DNA of 64,000 nt from Lactobacillus johnsonii (GCF_014058685.1 NZ_CP059055.1:1798001-1862000), one strand, 5' to 3'; counted from the stretch's first letter, positions 1 through 8,497 are shown. Notes: generated from the sequence alone by a model not told the origin. Program-made: numbers and translations.

Positions 1-503
1 GCACAGAAGAGATTCTGAGTAGTCATTAAATGTGTAATCAACTTATCAACACTAGCAGCTGTACATTCGTTATCTTGATCGTTAGCCGAATAGCGCATTA
101 ACTCTCTTCCCAATCGGATGCCGGGATAATTCTGTTTTAACCACTCATCAATTTCATAAATATCAAATTTCTCAATTAATAGATTAGTAGCTACATTATC
201 TGATAGTGCACTAGTTAAATAAACTAGGTCTCGAACGCTCCAATTAGTACGACGTAAATCACCAATAATACCAGCGCCACGCACACGAGAAAGATCAGTA
301 ACTTCCATTTTTTCATCCACAACTTCAGGGGTCTTTTTCCACTGATCTTCAATATATGCAGCAATAGCTAAGTCAATCAAACTTCCTGCTGGAAAAATTT
401 TCTCAGCTTGATGTTGATACATAATTTGATCGCCATACTTAACAATTACACCTGCATCAATATCATACTTTTGGATAATGTCAGTAATTCTACCCTTTAA
501 CAT
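1..503 (-). CDS. Class A beta-lactamase-like serine hydrolase (3' part beyond window)
   Basis: The reading frame opens at an ATG at 503 (AAAGG about 10 bases upstream) and runs off the left edge, so only about 167 N-terminal residues are visible. The fold family is inferred from the usual order of class A beta-lactamase motifs: a nucleophile region FPAGSLIDLAI at about residues 41-51 and an SDN motif in LSALSDNVATN-like context about 65 residues later. No signal peptide is seen, so the protein looks cytoplasmic, as in the Beta-lactamase2 (PF13354) proteins of lactobacilli. Oddly, the catalytic SxxK motif reads SLID, with Asp where the general-base Lys is expected. It may therefore be a non-hydrolytic or divergent member. 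The KTG region is not in the window. No resistance role should be inferred. Confidence 0.6.
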   Translation of the reverse strand, partial: MLKGRITDIIQKYDIDAGVIVKYGDQIMYQHQAEKIFPAGSLIDLAIAAYIEDQWKKTPEVVDEKMEVTDLSRVRGAGIIGDLRRTNWSVRDLVYLTSALSDNVATNLLIEKFDIYEIDEWLKQNYPGIRLGRELMRYSANDQDNECTAASVDKLITHLMTTQNLFC

Positions 504-635
504 AAAGCAATCGCCTTTCTTATTAGAATTAGACAAAACTTAACTTACGTTATCTTATATATTATATCAGTATCTTTTATTATAAAGTTATTTTAAAACT
601 TTTTATTATCCTATATCAAGATAGCTTTTAATTTC

Positions 636-668
636 AAAAGAAAAAGATGCTTAAGTGCATCTTTTCTA
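636..668 (-). terminator. Intrinsic terminator downstream of the RpiR-type regulator
   Basis: An inverted repeat AAAAGATGC / GCATCTTTTT with a 6-base loop is followed on the minus strand by a T-rich run (CTTTT). It lies about 40 bp after the stop codon of the RpiR regulator and separates it from the beta-lactamase-like gene. Confidence 0.7.
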
Positions 669-705
669 GTAGGTTACGTTCTTTATTTAATTCATTATTA
701 GAATA

Positions 706-1557
706 CTACTCATCTAATTTCTTTAATTGATTAGTTACTAGTTCTGTTTCTTTAAACTTTTCTTCTAATCTAGGTAAATCTTGATTAATCGTTGCTAAAA
801 ATAAGACACTTGAGACAAATACTTCAGAAAAAAGTGAATTTATCGCACCTACTCTAAGCAGCTTTTCATCTGTTGATACACCTAAAACTACATCACTGAC
901 TTCAACCAAGGGAGACTGATGAGAACGAGTCACCGCAATAATCGGAGTATGATTCTTACGTGCTTGTTCAGCAAGTAATAATATTTCTTGAGTCAGGCCA
1001 CTATAAGAGAAAATAACCAAAACATCTGTCGAATGGGAATAACAAATTCTCTCTAAGGCAATATGAATATCTTGATTAAAAATGACATTTTTATCACTAC
1101 GAATAAATTTATAGTAAAGATCTTGAGCAGGTAAGCTGGAGGCACCAACACCGGCTAAATAGATTCGATCAGCATTTTTCAAAAAATTGATCGCTTGATT
1201 TAAGGCCATTCCATCAATCAAATGAGCTGTTTTTTCAGTATTATGTTCAATACTTGACAGAAATTTTTGTAAAACGATATGTGGATTATCATGATTATCC
1301 ACAATCGGTTCAATTGTATTTTCACTTTCTTGTGGTGTATCTTGAGCAAGTTGAATTTGAAAATCCTTTAAGCCCTTAAACCCCAATTGTTGACAAAAAC
1401 GAATCATCGAAGCAGCACTAGTTTTAGTAATTTTTCCCAAGCCTTGTGCATCTTCTTGTAAAAAAGTCTTTGGATGAGCCAATAAATAATCGGCAATCTT
1501 TTTAGATGCTCCCTTAAAATTAGGATAATTGTTTAAAACTTTAGTAGATAAATCCAT
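706..1557 (-). CDS. RpiR/MurR family transcriptional regulator (HTH + SIS)
   Basis: The 283-residue protein has the family layout: an N-terminal HTH_6 DNA-binding domain (about residues 1-77, including TKTSAASMIRFCQQLGFKG as recognition region) and a C-terminal SIS sugar-phosphate-binding domain (about 105-240, with YLAGVGASS and IFSYSGLTQE as the phosphate-binding loops). Members normally sense phosphosugars and control sugar or cell-wall-sugar catabolism. It lies 48 bp downstream of the DUF4931 gene on the same strand, so the two may be cotranscribed; that neighbour has a GalT/HIT-like motif, which would fit sugar nucleotide metabolism, but the target is not visible. The length is normal and the frame intact. 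Confidence 0.85.
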   Translation of the reverse strand: MDLSTKVLNNYPNFKGASKKIADYLLAHPKTFLQEDAQGLGKITKTSAASMIRFCQQLGFKGLKDFQIQLAQDTPQESENTIEPIVDNHDNPHIVLQKFLSSIEHNTEKTAHLIDGMALNQAINFLKNADRIYLAGVGASSLPAQDLYYKFIRSDKNVIFNQDIHIALERICYSHSTDVLVIFSYSGLTQEILLLAEQARKNHTPIIAVTRSHQSPLVEVSDVVLGVSTDEKLLRVGAINSLFSEVFVSSVLFLATINQDLPRLEEKFKETELVTNQLKKLDE

Positions 1558-1605
1558 AACGTACCTCTATTTCTATTCAACATTCTAAGGTACTGAAATA
1601 TTATT

Positions 1606-2382
1606 TCAAGATTTTTGTACAAAATTTAATAATCTCTTCGCTTCTTTTCTCAAGGTGTTATTATCATTACACTCAGATAATTTATATCCTACAAAATAAG
1701 GCGGCGCATAAAAACGTGGGATAATTTTACAACAGATTCCGTCTTTATTGGGATAGAAAAATAGGTTATATGAATCACATTTTCCCCCATACATCTCTTC
1801 TAAAGTATAACGGATAGCGTATTGAATCCAATCCGCCCAAAGATTTAAGCCGTTTTTATCTATTAAATTAACATTTAATTCTTGAAAGCCTTGAACTGGA
1901 TGTGTCGCGAAATTAACTTCCATATTATTTGTCTTAAAAACAGTAATTCCAGTAAAATTATTTTCATGAATATATTTATAGCCATCTTCTTTATACAAAC
2001 CAACAATTTGCATATGTGGATGAGACAGTGATCCATTAGACTTAGGTCCAAAATTTTTATACCAAAGAACTGATCTGAATTCTCTGTTTTTCCTCATCTT
2101 GTCGAAACATTCAAGAGCAAACTTCATTAAGCGGCGATTATATTCTTGTGAATATGTAGCAACATCCCCATGATGTTCATCTGATTCAATTAATACTGTT
2201 TGTTTTGTATCTTTTAAAGTTGGAAAACGATTAGCCAGCCAGATCATTGGACCATTGGTTTGATAAATATCCCTTAAATTTTCCACATCACAAAAAGGAC
2301 AGGTAGTATCCTTACTACCATTAAAACTGGATGGTTTATCTTTAGCTATCGCAAATTCAAATATAAGTGGATCGTTATTCAA
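1606..2382 (-). CDS. DUF4931 / galactose-1-phosphate uridylyltransferase-like protein
   Basis: The 258-residue protein resembles DUF4931 proteins of lactobacilli, distant relatives of GalT in the HIT superfamily. The sequence shows a CPFC pair at about residues 28-31 (zinc-type cysteines as in GalT) and a histidine-triad-like motif SLSHPHMQIVG at about residues 118-128, where GalT carries its HPH-x-Q nucleotidyl-transfer site. A nucleotidyltransferase or hydrolase activity is therefore plausible, but the substrate is unknown. It is shorter than true GalT (about 330 or more residues) and is not next to galK or galE. It is followed by the RpiR regulator 48 bp downstream. The start ATG lies at 2382; no strong Shine-Dalgarno sequence is obvious. 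Confidence 0.65.
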   Translation of the reverse strand: MNNDPLIFEFAIAKDKPSSFNGSKDTTCPFCDVENLRDIYQTNGPMIWLANRFPTLKDTKQTVLIESDEHHGDVATYSQEYNRRLMKFALECFDKMRKNREFRSVLWYKNFGPKSNGSLSHPHMQIVGLYKEDGYKYIHENNFTGITVFKTNNMEVNFATHPVQGFQELNVNLIDKNGLNLWADWIQYAIRYTLEEMYGGKCDSYNLFFYPNKDGICCKIIPRFYAPPYFVGYKLSECNDNNTLRKEAKRLLNFVQKS

Positions 2383-2405
2383 ATTTATTCCTCATCTCTG
2401 AAAAA

Positions 2406-2438
2406 AACATTTGCACTTCAGCTTACACTCTACTATAA
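2406..2438 (+). promoter_or_regulatory. Consensus sigma-A promoter for intergenic RNA
   Basis: TTGCAC and TATAAT are separated by exactly 17 bases on the plus strand. No protein gene follows on this strand; 80-90 bases further on there is an intrinsic terminator, so the promoter appears to drive a short RNA. Confidence 0.6.
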
Positions 2439-2445
2439 TAATCTA

Positions 2446-2533
2446 TGAAGGCGGTTAAAGCGCTTTCATATAACATTTTGTAGCTTTCCTTAACTTTACT
2501 CTTTCGGTCACTTTTCCGAAAGAGTTTTTTTAT
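2446..2533 (+). ncRNA. Candidate small RNA (about 90 nt)
   Basis: This plus-strand segment lies between two minus-strand genes. It begins just after a near-consensus promoter, contains a 5' hairpin ATGAAGGCG / CGCTTTCAT (9 bp with one G-U), a short unpaired pyrimidine-rich stretch (GCTTTCCTTAACTTTAC), and ends with a strong Rho-independent terminator ACTCTTTCGG / CCGAAAGAGT followed by seven T. The only reading frame, of 12 codons, lacks a ribosome-binding site. I do not recognise an Rfam family. The 3' end abuts, in antisense, the 3' end of the truncated aroD. Confidence 0.5.
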
Positions 2534-2956
2534 CTAAAAAAGTACCACTTGGACTTCCTTAGATTTTGCATCTTCAATTAAACCTTTTACTCTATCAGAA
2601 ACGTGCCCTTGCTCGATATCAACAGCATATCCTAATTTAAAATCAATTACGATTTTTACTAAGTTTAAATATGCATCTTCACTATCTAATTCAGTTTTGC
2701 CGCCGAATTTTTGGCTACGAAATGTAATTAAAATAGGAATAGTCCCCATCACATTTTTCACTTTTCCTGCCACTTCAAGTAACCTGTTCATTAAAACTAC
2801 GTCTTTAAAATAATCAATTCTCCACTCCATCATCTCAGGTTGGAGTTTTTTTATTTCCTCTGCTTGCTTTAAAATATCTTTTTCACTTACACCAGTATTA
2901 ATGGGCATTAAAATCATTTGCTTGTTAATTTCTACTTTTCTTTGATCAAAACTCAT
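2534..2956 (-). pseudogene. aroD: Truncated type I 3-dehydroquinate dehydratase (aroD remnant)
   Basis: The 140 residues match the N-terminal half of type I 3-dehydroquinate dehydratase, the shikimate-pathway enzyme: EWRIDYF at about residues 45-51 and ILITFRSQKFGGKTEL at about 75-90 are family signatures. A complete enzyme is about 250 residues. Here the frame stops after VQVVLF, just before the region that normally contains SYHDF with the catalytic His, and it lacks the later Schiff-base Lys. No matching sequence continues in other frames, so this is a 3' deletion rather than a frameshift. The start has GGAG-like sequence upstream. The product is expected to be inactive, and no other shikimate genes are nearby. 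Confidence 0.75.
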
Positions 2957-3016
2957 CTTTTTTCTCCAAATAAAAAATTGCTACCTAAATTATAGTAGCA
3001 ATTTTATCTTCATTCA

Positions 3017-3883
3017 TTAAAATTTATCTCGTTTAATGCTGCGAATAATAGCAATTACAAATACTAGAATACTACATCCCATGCCAAAATAGGCCATATA
3101 GCCAACACTAAACATTTGACCAATCTGTGCTGGATTAATTTGGTGATTAATGGCAAATTGATATGCCCATCGATTAATCATAGTTGGCGTCAAAACAAAT
3201 AAAACTGTTGAAATACCTGACCCCACTAGCATAGCTCGACGTGAATACGGTTCTCTAAAGAATTGTGCCAAAACACAAATAGCAGGGGCTACCATTAAAA
3301 GGAAGGTCCAAATCATAATCCATCTACCTGCCGGATCATTCATAAATTGACCACTATTTGTCGCATAGCGGTAGGTCCCCCACAAACTACCGCCTAATAA
3401 GCTATCCAGTAATCCAACTACATTTGCTCCTTGAGCCGCATAAACATTATTGGTGCTAGCAGCCGCACCTTGGAGCATTTTTAACATATCTTGTGAGCCA
3501 GTAGTTTGAAAATTAATAGTAACAACTTGTCGCATATAAGTGGACAAAAACATGATCATTGAAGCTCCTAACTGCAATGCTTTAAGTAAATGAAGTGTCT
3601 TATTCCCACCTAATTTAAATTCCAAACTAAGAGTTCTGTCAGGATTTTTACTTTTTACAATGATAAATGCTCCAGCAATTGCAGCAATTATTAAAATTAC
3701 TAGACCAAGCCACCACTTGGTCATAATAAATAGAATTGCTAGCACAATTAAAGCTACTGAAATGTATGGCCGATTTAAGAATAAGTCCCAAACGTTTACT
3801 TTACCATGGCTTGCTAGTCGCTTTCGATACTCTTCTCTAGTTAAAACTTTTTTCTTATCTTTAGAATCTTCCATCTTATTCAC
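3017..3883 (-). CDS. Multi-pass membrane protein of unknown function
   Basis: The 288-residue protein is not recognised as a characterised family. It has a basic, soluble N-terminus (about 1-30, rich in Lys/Arg), then hydrophobic segments at roughly 42-75 (two close segments), 98-118, 185-207, 217-235 and 255-280, giving about six membrane spans. A long extracytoplasmic-looking loop at about 118-180 is rich in Asn, Gln and Ala. The C-terminus is basic (RSIKRDKF). The start is a GTG at 3883 preceded by AAGGTAGAG; an ATG three codons later is an alternative. A short inverted repeat in 2975-3005 (TTGCTACC / ATAGTAGCAA) could end the upstream transcript. It appears to be a single-gene unit. Confidence 0.55.
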   Translation of the reverse strand: MNKMEDSKDKKKVLTREEYRKRLASHGKVNVWDLFLNRPYISVALIVLAILFIMTKWWLGLVILIIAAIAGAFIIVKSKNPDRTLSLEFKLGGNKTLHLLKALQLGASMIMFLSTYMRQVVTINFQTTGSQDMLKMLQGAAASTNNVYAAQGANVVGLLDSLLGGSLWGTYRYATNSGQFMNDPAGRWIMIWTFLLMVAPAICVLAQFFREPYSRRAMLVGSGISTVLFVLTPTMINRWAYQFAINHQINPAQIGQMFSVGYMAYFGMGCSILVFVIAIIRSIKRDKF

Positions 3884-4058
3884 TATTCTCTACCTTTACC
3901 TTATTGTGCTAATCAATATTAGCATGTTAGAAGACTATCCGCATTACTTTTTTAAGAAAATTAAACAAGTTAATAAGATGAAAATAATTACTTTTAAAAC
4001 ACTGTGCTAAAATAATCCTATTATAAATTAAAAAGTAATTTAGAATTGAGATGACTAG

Positions 4059-5272
4059 GTGAATAAATCACAAGCCAGCACTTTACCAAATGGTTGGCAT
4101 AAAACTTTTTATACTCTATGGCTCGGTTGTTTTATTACAGGATTAGGTTATTCAATGACAATGCCATTTATTTCTTTATTTATGGCTGAACTAGGTCATT
4201 ATAATAAACTACAATTAAACCTTTACTCAGGGTTAGCATTTGCCATGACTTTTATTGCCCAGGCCATTATTTCCCCTTACTGGGGTAATTTAGCCGATCG
4301 TAAAGGTAGAAAATTAATGTGCATGCGTGCTGCTGGCGTTATGAGTTTAACGATCTTTATTACAGGCCTAGCTCAAAGTGCACTTTTTATTATCTGTATG
4401 CGTTTCTTACAAGGCTTATTTCAGGCTATATTAATAACGCAACGGCGCTCATGGCAGGTGAGACACCGCACCAGCGTAGTGGCTGGGTAATGAGTCAAAT
4501 GATGACTGCAGGAACTGCGGGTAACTTAGTGGGACCTCTAATTGGTGGTGCCTTATCAAGCGCCTTCGGTTATCGCATCCCCTTCTTTATTACTGGCGGA
4601 CTAATGTTTTTAACTTTCTTAGGAACATGGTTATTAGTAAAAGAAGACTTCACGCCAGTTTCCCGAGAAAAGATGAAACCAATGGGACAAATACTGCAAG
4701 ACTTACCTAATGTTAAATTAATTATCATTATGTTTGTGACGACAATGATTGTTCAATCTTCAACTATGTCTATCGATCCCATTGTCTCTCTTTATGTTAA
4801 ATCTTTAATGCCGCACAGTAATAATATTGCCCTAATCGCCGGGATTGTTGCGGCTACACCCGGTCTTGGTACAATGCTCTCTGCATCACATATTGGTCAC
4901 TTAATGGATCGTGTTGGTGCTGAAAAAGTTTTGCGATGGGGATTATTAATTGCTACTATTTTATTTATTCCAATGACTTTTATTCCTAATGCCTGGTCAT
5001 TAGCTTTCTGGCGTTTCTTATTAGGAATTATCAGTGCTGGCTTACTGCCAGCTGCTCAAACAATTCTTACTTTGAATGTTCCACCAGAAGCATTTGGTAG
5101 GGTCTTTTCTTACAACCAATCCTTCCAAGCAGTTGGGGCGGTCTTAGGGTCTTTACTAGGTTCAACTATTTCTGGTATGTTTACTTATGAATGGGTATTT
5201 GCAGCAACTGGGATTACCCTACTGATTAATTATTTAATCATGCAATTTTCTTCCCAATCTCGCAACGCCTAA
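4059..5272 (+). pseudogene. MFS multidrug-type exporter, interrupted by a one-base frameshift
   Basis: Two overlapping frames (4059-about 4425 and about 4425-5272) together give a 404-residue 12-TM major facilitator protein of the drug-exporter (DHA1) type. The N-terminal half contains the A-type motif GNLADRKGRK and the second half SHIGHLMDRVGAEK. The break lies at about 4418-4426: GGCTTATTTCAGGC would restore LFSGYINNATALMAG if one T were added to the TTT run. The total length plus one base is exactly divisible by three and the rest of both halves is clean, so the lesion is recent or a sequencing error. It starts with GTG at 4059 with only a weak GAG upstream. A C26-like gene follows 22 bp later. 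Confidence 0.75.
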
Positions 5273-5294
5273 CTTGTTAAAGGAGTGTTTCTTT

Positions 5295-5978
5295 ATGAAA
5301 ACTATCGGTATTAGTGCAGGTATTAAAAATAATGAGGTAATTGTTGATCGAAGTGTTGTTGATACTGTTGTAAAACTAGGATTTCTTCCTCTTGTCTTTG
5401 CTCCAGTAAGCTTAAAGACGATGCCAGTGCCTAGTGTCAATTTCGATGCTCTGATTCTTAGCGACGGCCCTGACATCACACCAATTTTTTATAATGAAGA
5501 GCCACTTCCCGAGCTTAGAGAAACTGATCCACATCGAGATCAATTTGAGCTAAACTTAATCAAAAATGCCCATGATTCCAATTTACCAATTTTAGGAATT
5601 GGCCGCGGAATGCAAATGTTAAATGTTGCTTTTAACGGTACACTTTTCCAAGATATTTATGCTCAAAATTCTGGTGCAGGTGTTCAACATATTCAGCCAA
5701 ATGATCTCTCTTTAGAAAGTCACCACGTTAATGTAACTGATGAAAGTGAACTTGCTAAAGCTGTAGGAACTCATCCCTATGTTAATAGCAACCACCATCA
5801 AGCTATTAAGACTATTGCTAACAACTTTAATATTGTTGCAACTGCTCCTGATGGTATTATTGAAGCTATTGAATCAACTGATCAAACAATGTTAGGTATT
5901 CAATGGCGACCAGATAAGCTATTGAACGATCCGAAGCAAGAAAAAATTTTTACTAACTTTTTTGCAAAATTAAACTAA
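5295..5978 (+). CDS. Catalytically degenerate C26 (gamma-glutamyl hydrolase-like) glutamine amidotransferase domain protein
   Basis: The 227-residue protein has the class I glutamine amidotransferase fold of the peptidase C26/PuuD family, which normally hydrolyses gamma-glutamyl bonds with a Cys-His-Glu triad. The nucleophile elbow reads LGIGRGMQ near residue 102 where the family has LGICRGMQ, and the His/Glu motif reads GIQWRPD near residue 203 instead of GxQWHPE. All three catalytic residues are therefore replaced (Cys to Gly, His to Arg, Glu to Asp) although the frame is open over its full length. The intact relative at 21958-22683 provides a comparison. The start ATG at 5295 has AAGGAG 9 bases upstream. 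It follows the broken MFS gene by 22 bp and is probably cotranscribed. Confidence 0.8.
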   Translation: MKTIGISAGIKNNEVIVDRSVVDTVVKLGFLPLVFAPVSLKTMPVPSVNFDALILSDGPDITPIFYNEEPLPELRETDPHRDQFELNLIKNAHDSNLPILGIGRGMQMLNVAFNGTLFQDIYAQNSGAGVQHIQPNDLSLESHHVNVTDESELAKAVGTHPYVNSNHHQAIKTIANNFNIVATAPDGIIEAIESTDQTMLGIQWRPDKLLNDPKQEKIFTNFFAKLN

Positions 5979-5979
5979 A

Positions 5980-6022
5980 GAAATAAGCTTGAGAGGTATA
6001 AAACTTCTCAAGCTTATTTTTT
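5980..6022. terminator. Bidirectional intrinsic terminator
   Basis: Inverted repeat AAATAAGCTTGAGA / TCTCAAGCTTATTTTTT with a short loop between two convergent genes (C26-like gene and ABC transporter). A-run and T-run flank the stem, so it can work in both directions. Confidence 0.85.
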
Positions 6023-7631
6023 AATTATTTTTGTTTTTACTTCCTTCACTCATGTCTAAGTGAACAATTTTATTAAACATCGCTTTTTCTTTTGGTGAAA
6101 TTTTGTGAGCAACTTCAATTACTGCAACATCAGGATTTTTCAAAAGAGTTTCATGGATTGCTAGAGACAAGTTCGGATCTAGAGCACTCGTAGCTTCATC
6201 AGCTAACAAAATTGGTCGCCCTGACAATAAGGCACGAGCAATTTCAATTCGTTGGATTTGTCCACCTGATAAACCATTGCCAGCTTCGCCAACTTTATGG
6301 TCAAGCCCCTCTTTTTTAACTAATTCATCTAAACCAGCTAGATGAATAACTTCCTTTAATTTTTCGTCGCTAACCTTTCTACCTAAGGTAATATTGAACC
6401 ACAACGTATCATCGAACATAAAAGGTTTTTGATTAACATAAGAGAAATAATTATGAGCTTTTGCCCAGTCCCCAGTTACATTCTTTCCGTTAATCAAAAT
6501 TTTACCCTTTACTGGCTTCTTTAAACCAAGCATTAGGCGCAGCAAAGTGGTTTTGCCCCAACCACTTGGAGCCATGAGAAGAATCTTTTCTCCAGGTTTA
6601 ACCTGTAAATTAACATCTGTAAAAATTGTATGCTTATCTGCCTTAGTTTGATACGAAAGATTTTTTACATCTAGTCCTTCAAACTTCTTGGCTTTCTCTG
6701 AATTTTCTTTTATTTCATAATTAAGGGCTTTTTGTGTTTTCTTCCACATTGGAACGGTTGATTTAACTTGGTTAAATTCATTAAACAAGGTTACGACTGG
6801 CGTAATAAAGTTCATTGCCAAATCTACCATCATAAATAAAGTACCAACACTTAAGCTTCCCTGCATCATCATTATGCCACCAATCGTACATGGAATAATG
6901 AAACAGAATAATTCAGCAGCAGAATAAATTAATTCTAAGGCCCAAGCTTGAGTTAAGTTCATATTTCGCAGAGCATTTTCCATATTTTGAGCTGATTTTG
7001 TTGCTCTTACTACAATATTGTTTCTAACATTATAGAGTTTAGCTGATTGGGCCCCATTTAATGAATCAGAAACATTTTGAGTATAATTAGCATTTGTTTT
7101 AGCCCAAATTTTAGATTTTTTAGTAATGATTCTACTAGTAAAAATTTGTACAACGGCTGGAGCCGCCATCGCAACTACGAAAATAATCGTCATTTGCCAG
7201 GAATTATATAAGGCAAAAGCTAATGAGCCAATAAAAGTTAAGCCTTGATAAATCATATCAAGTTGAGCTGTAATTCGATTTGTTTCAATTTGTTTCAAGT
7301 CATTCGTCATAAGTGACAAGCCATTTTTTATATCGGTTTCACCTTGATCAACCAAATATTGTAAATTAGCCTGCTTGAAAACCATATTAACATCACGAAT
7401 GATTCCCATCTTTACACGCTCATAGATGAAATTACTCATCATGAAGCATAGCTGCCCTAAAGCCGTTAAAGCTGCTAAACGCACCAAGTGCATTACATCC
7501 TTTGAATGCGATGATGCCACATTCAGCATAATCTTGATCATATAAGCCACAAATAAAATATTACAAGCCTTAATTGCAGCCAAGATAGCAAACCAAATCA
7601 CCTGACTTCGTTTTGCATATTTTAAACTCAT
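6021..7631 (-). CDS. ABC half-transporter, fused permease and ATPase
   Basis: The 536-residue protein is an exporter-type ABC half-transporter. The first about 300 residues form a transmembrane domain with six predicted spans; the ATPase domain has Walker A (APSGWGKTT, about residue 352), signature LSGGQ (about 450), Walker B (ILLADEATSALDP, about 475) and a switch His in VAHKIS. The unusual Trp in the Walker A loop (SGWGKT) still keeps the GKT core. Half-transporters act as dimers; no second ABC half-gene is adjacent, so a homodimer or a distant partner is possible. The substrate cannot be read from sequence. It is 20 bp downstream of the macrodomain gene on the same strand, suggesting cotranscription. 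Confidence 0.85.
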   Translation of the reverse strand: MSLKYAKRSQVIWFAILAAIKACNILFVAYMIKIMLNVASSHSKDVMHLVRLAALTALGQLCFMMSNFIYERVKMGIIRDVNMVFKQANLQYLVDQGETDIKNGLSLMTNDLKQIETNRITAQLDMIYQGLTFIGSLAFALYNSWQMTIIFVVAMAAPAVVQIFTSRIITKKSKIWAKTNANYTQNVSDSLNGAQSAKLYNVRNNIVVRATKSAQNMENALRNMNLTQAWALELIYSAAELFCFIIPCTIGGIMMMQGSLSVGTLFMMVDLAMNFITPVVTLFNEFNQVKSTVPMWKKTQKALNYEIKENSEKAKKFEGLDVKNLSYQTKADKHTIFTDVNLQVKPGEKILLMAPSGWGKTTLLRLMLGLKKPVKGKILINGKNVTGDWAKAHNYFSYVNQKPFMFDDTLWFNITLGRKVSDEKLKEVIHLAGLDELVKKEGLDHKVGEAGNGLSGGQIQRIEIARALLSGRPILLADEATSALDPNLSLAIHETLLKNPDVAVIEVAHKISPKEKAMFNKIVHLDMSEGSKNKNN

Positions 7632-7650
7632 CTAAAACTCCTCACTTTAG

Positions 7651-8157
7651 TTAAGACGTTAATTTATTATATATGGCTTTATTTTCTGAATCAAATACAC
7701 AAAAGTAGACTTTAATATTAAATTTTTGTTGTTTAAGCCAATTCTTAGTAGTTTCAACCGCAATTTTTGCAGCAGCTACTTTTGGATACCCATACACACC
7801 AGTTGAAATACAAGAAAAAGCAATTGAATGTAAATTATACTTTTTAGCCAGATCAAGACTATTGCGGTAACAATTCGCTAAAAGTTCTGCATCTTTTTGA
7901 GCAAAATTCGGATTATAAACTGGTCCTACAGTGTGAATAACATATTTAGCAGGCAAGTTATACCCCTTAGTAATTTTTGCTTCGCCAGTTTCACAACCAT
8001 GAAGAGTTCTACATTCTGCTAGTAATTCTGGACCAGCTGCACGATGAATTGCCCCATCAACTCCACCGCCACCTAGAAGTGTTCTATTAGCTGCATTAAC
8101 GATTGCATCAACTTTTAATTTTGTGATATCCGCTTGAATCACTTGAATATCATTCAC
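7651..8157 (-). CDS. Macrodomain protein (O-acetyl-ADP-ribose deacetylase type)
   Basis: The 168-residue protein is a single MacroD-type macrodomain. It shows the hallmark N-terminal core [30 protein letters not shown] (split here only for description: VDAIVNAAN followed by [10 protein letters not shown]), the VIHTVGP strand and the ISTGVYGYP loop that binds the distal ribose. Such proteins remove O-acetyl from ADP-ribose or hydrolyse ADP-ribose from proteins; some partner with sirtuin/lipoate systems, but none is adjacent. The length is typical of a stand-alone domain. The ATG at 8157 follows AGGGTGAGGG. It is probably cotranscribed with the downstream ABC half-transporter. Confidence 0.88.
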   Translation of the reverse strand: MNDIQVIQADITKLKVDAIVNAANRTLLGGGGVDGAIHRAAGPELLAECRTLHGCETGEAKITKGYNLPAKYVIHTVGPVYNPNFAQKDAELLANCYRNSLDLAKKYNLHSIAFSCISTGVYGYPKVAAAKIAVETTKNWLKQQKFNIKVYFCVFDSENKAIYNKLTS

Positions 8158-8200
8158 TAACCCTCACCCTTTCTTTCATACTTATATTTTATCTCAAACA

Positions 8201-8248
8201 AAAAAATAAGCTCATCCCCAAAGTAGGAAATGAGCTTATTTTGATTTA
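8201..8248 (-). repeat. 48-bp terminator repeat, copy 1
   Basis: This 48-bp sequence is identical to 9468-9515, in direct orientation. It contains an intrinsic terminator stem AAATAAGCTCAT / ATGAGCTTATTT with loop around CCCCAAAGTAGGAA. It lies downstream of the 59-residue membrane protein gene; the second copy ends the scrA transcript. Confidence 0.8.
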
Positions 8249-8317
8249 TGATCATGAGTATATATTATAGGCAAATGTATGTAAGATTGATAAAAAATAA
8301 TTATTAGAATTTACTAA

Positions 8318-8497
8318 TCAAAACTTATTCTTGTGAAATATAAAAATATACCAAAACATATATATAAGAAAAATAATTGATACTATTCCAAATGTTACAG
8401 TCATTAGATCATTTATATTTCTAATAATAAGTATAACGATCGGACCTATACAACAAAATAAATAGCTTATTTCTAATATAAGTTTATTAACATTCAT
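8318..8497 (-). CDS. Small membrane protein, 59 residues, unknown
   Basis: An intact frame of 59 codons with a weak AGTGGA-type ribosome site. The product is almost entirely hydrophobic, with two probable membrane helices (about residues 7-25 and 34-54) separated by RNINDLM, and ends in a basic tail (FHKNKF). Nothing in it resembles a known family. It lies about 110 bp downstream of the Rgg-type regulator on the same strand, a position where Rgg regulators often have their target or a signalling partner, but there is no further evidence for that role. Very AT-rich. It could also be a fortuitous frame. Confidence 0.4.
   Translation of the reverse strand: MNVNKLILEISYLFCCIGPIVILIIRNINDLMTVTFGIVSIIFLIYMFWYIFIFHKNKF

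Noticed and set aside
3660-4010. 116-codon plus-strand frame before the MFS gene
   Set aside because: Half of it is antisense to the membrane protein gene at 3017-3883; no ribosome site at its start.
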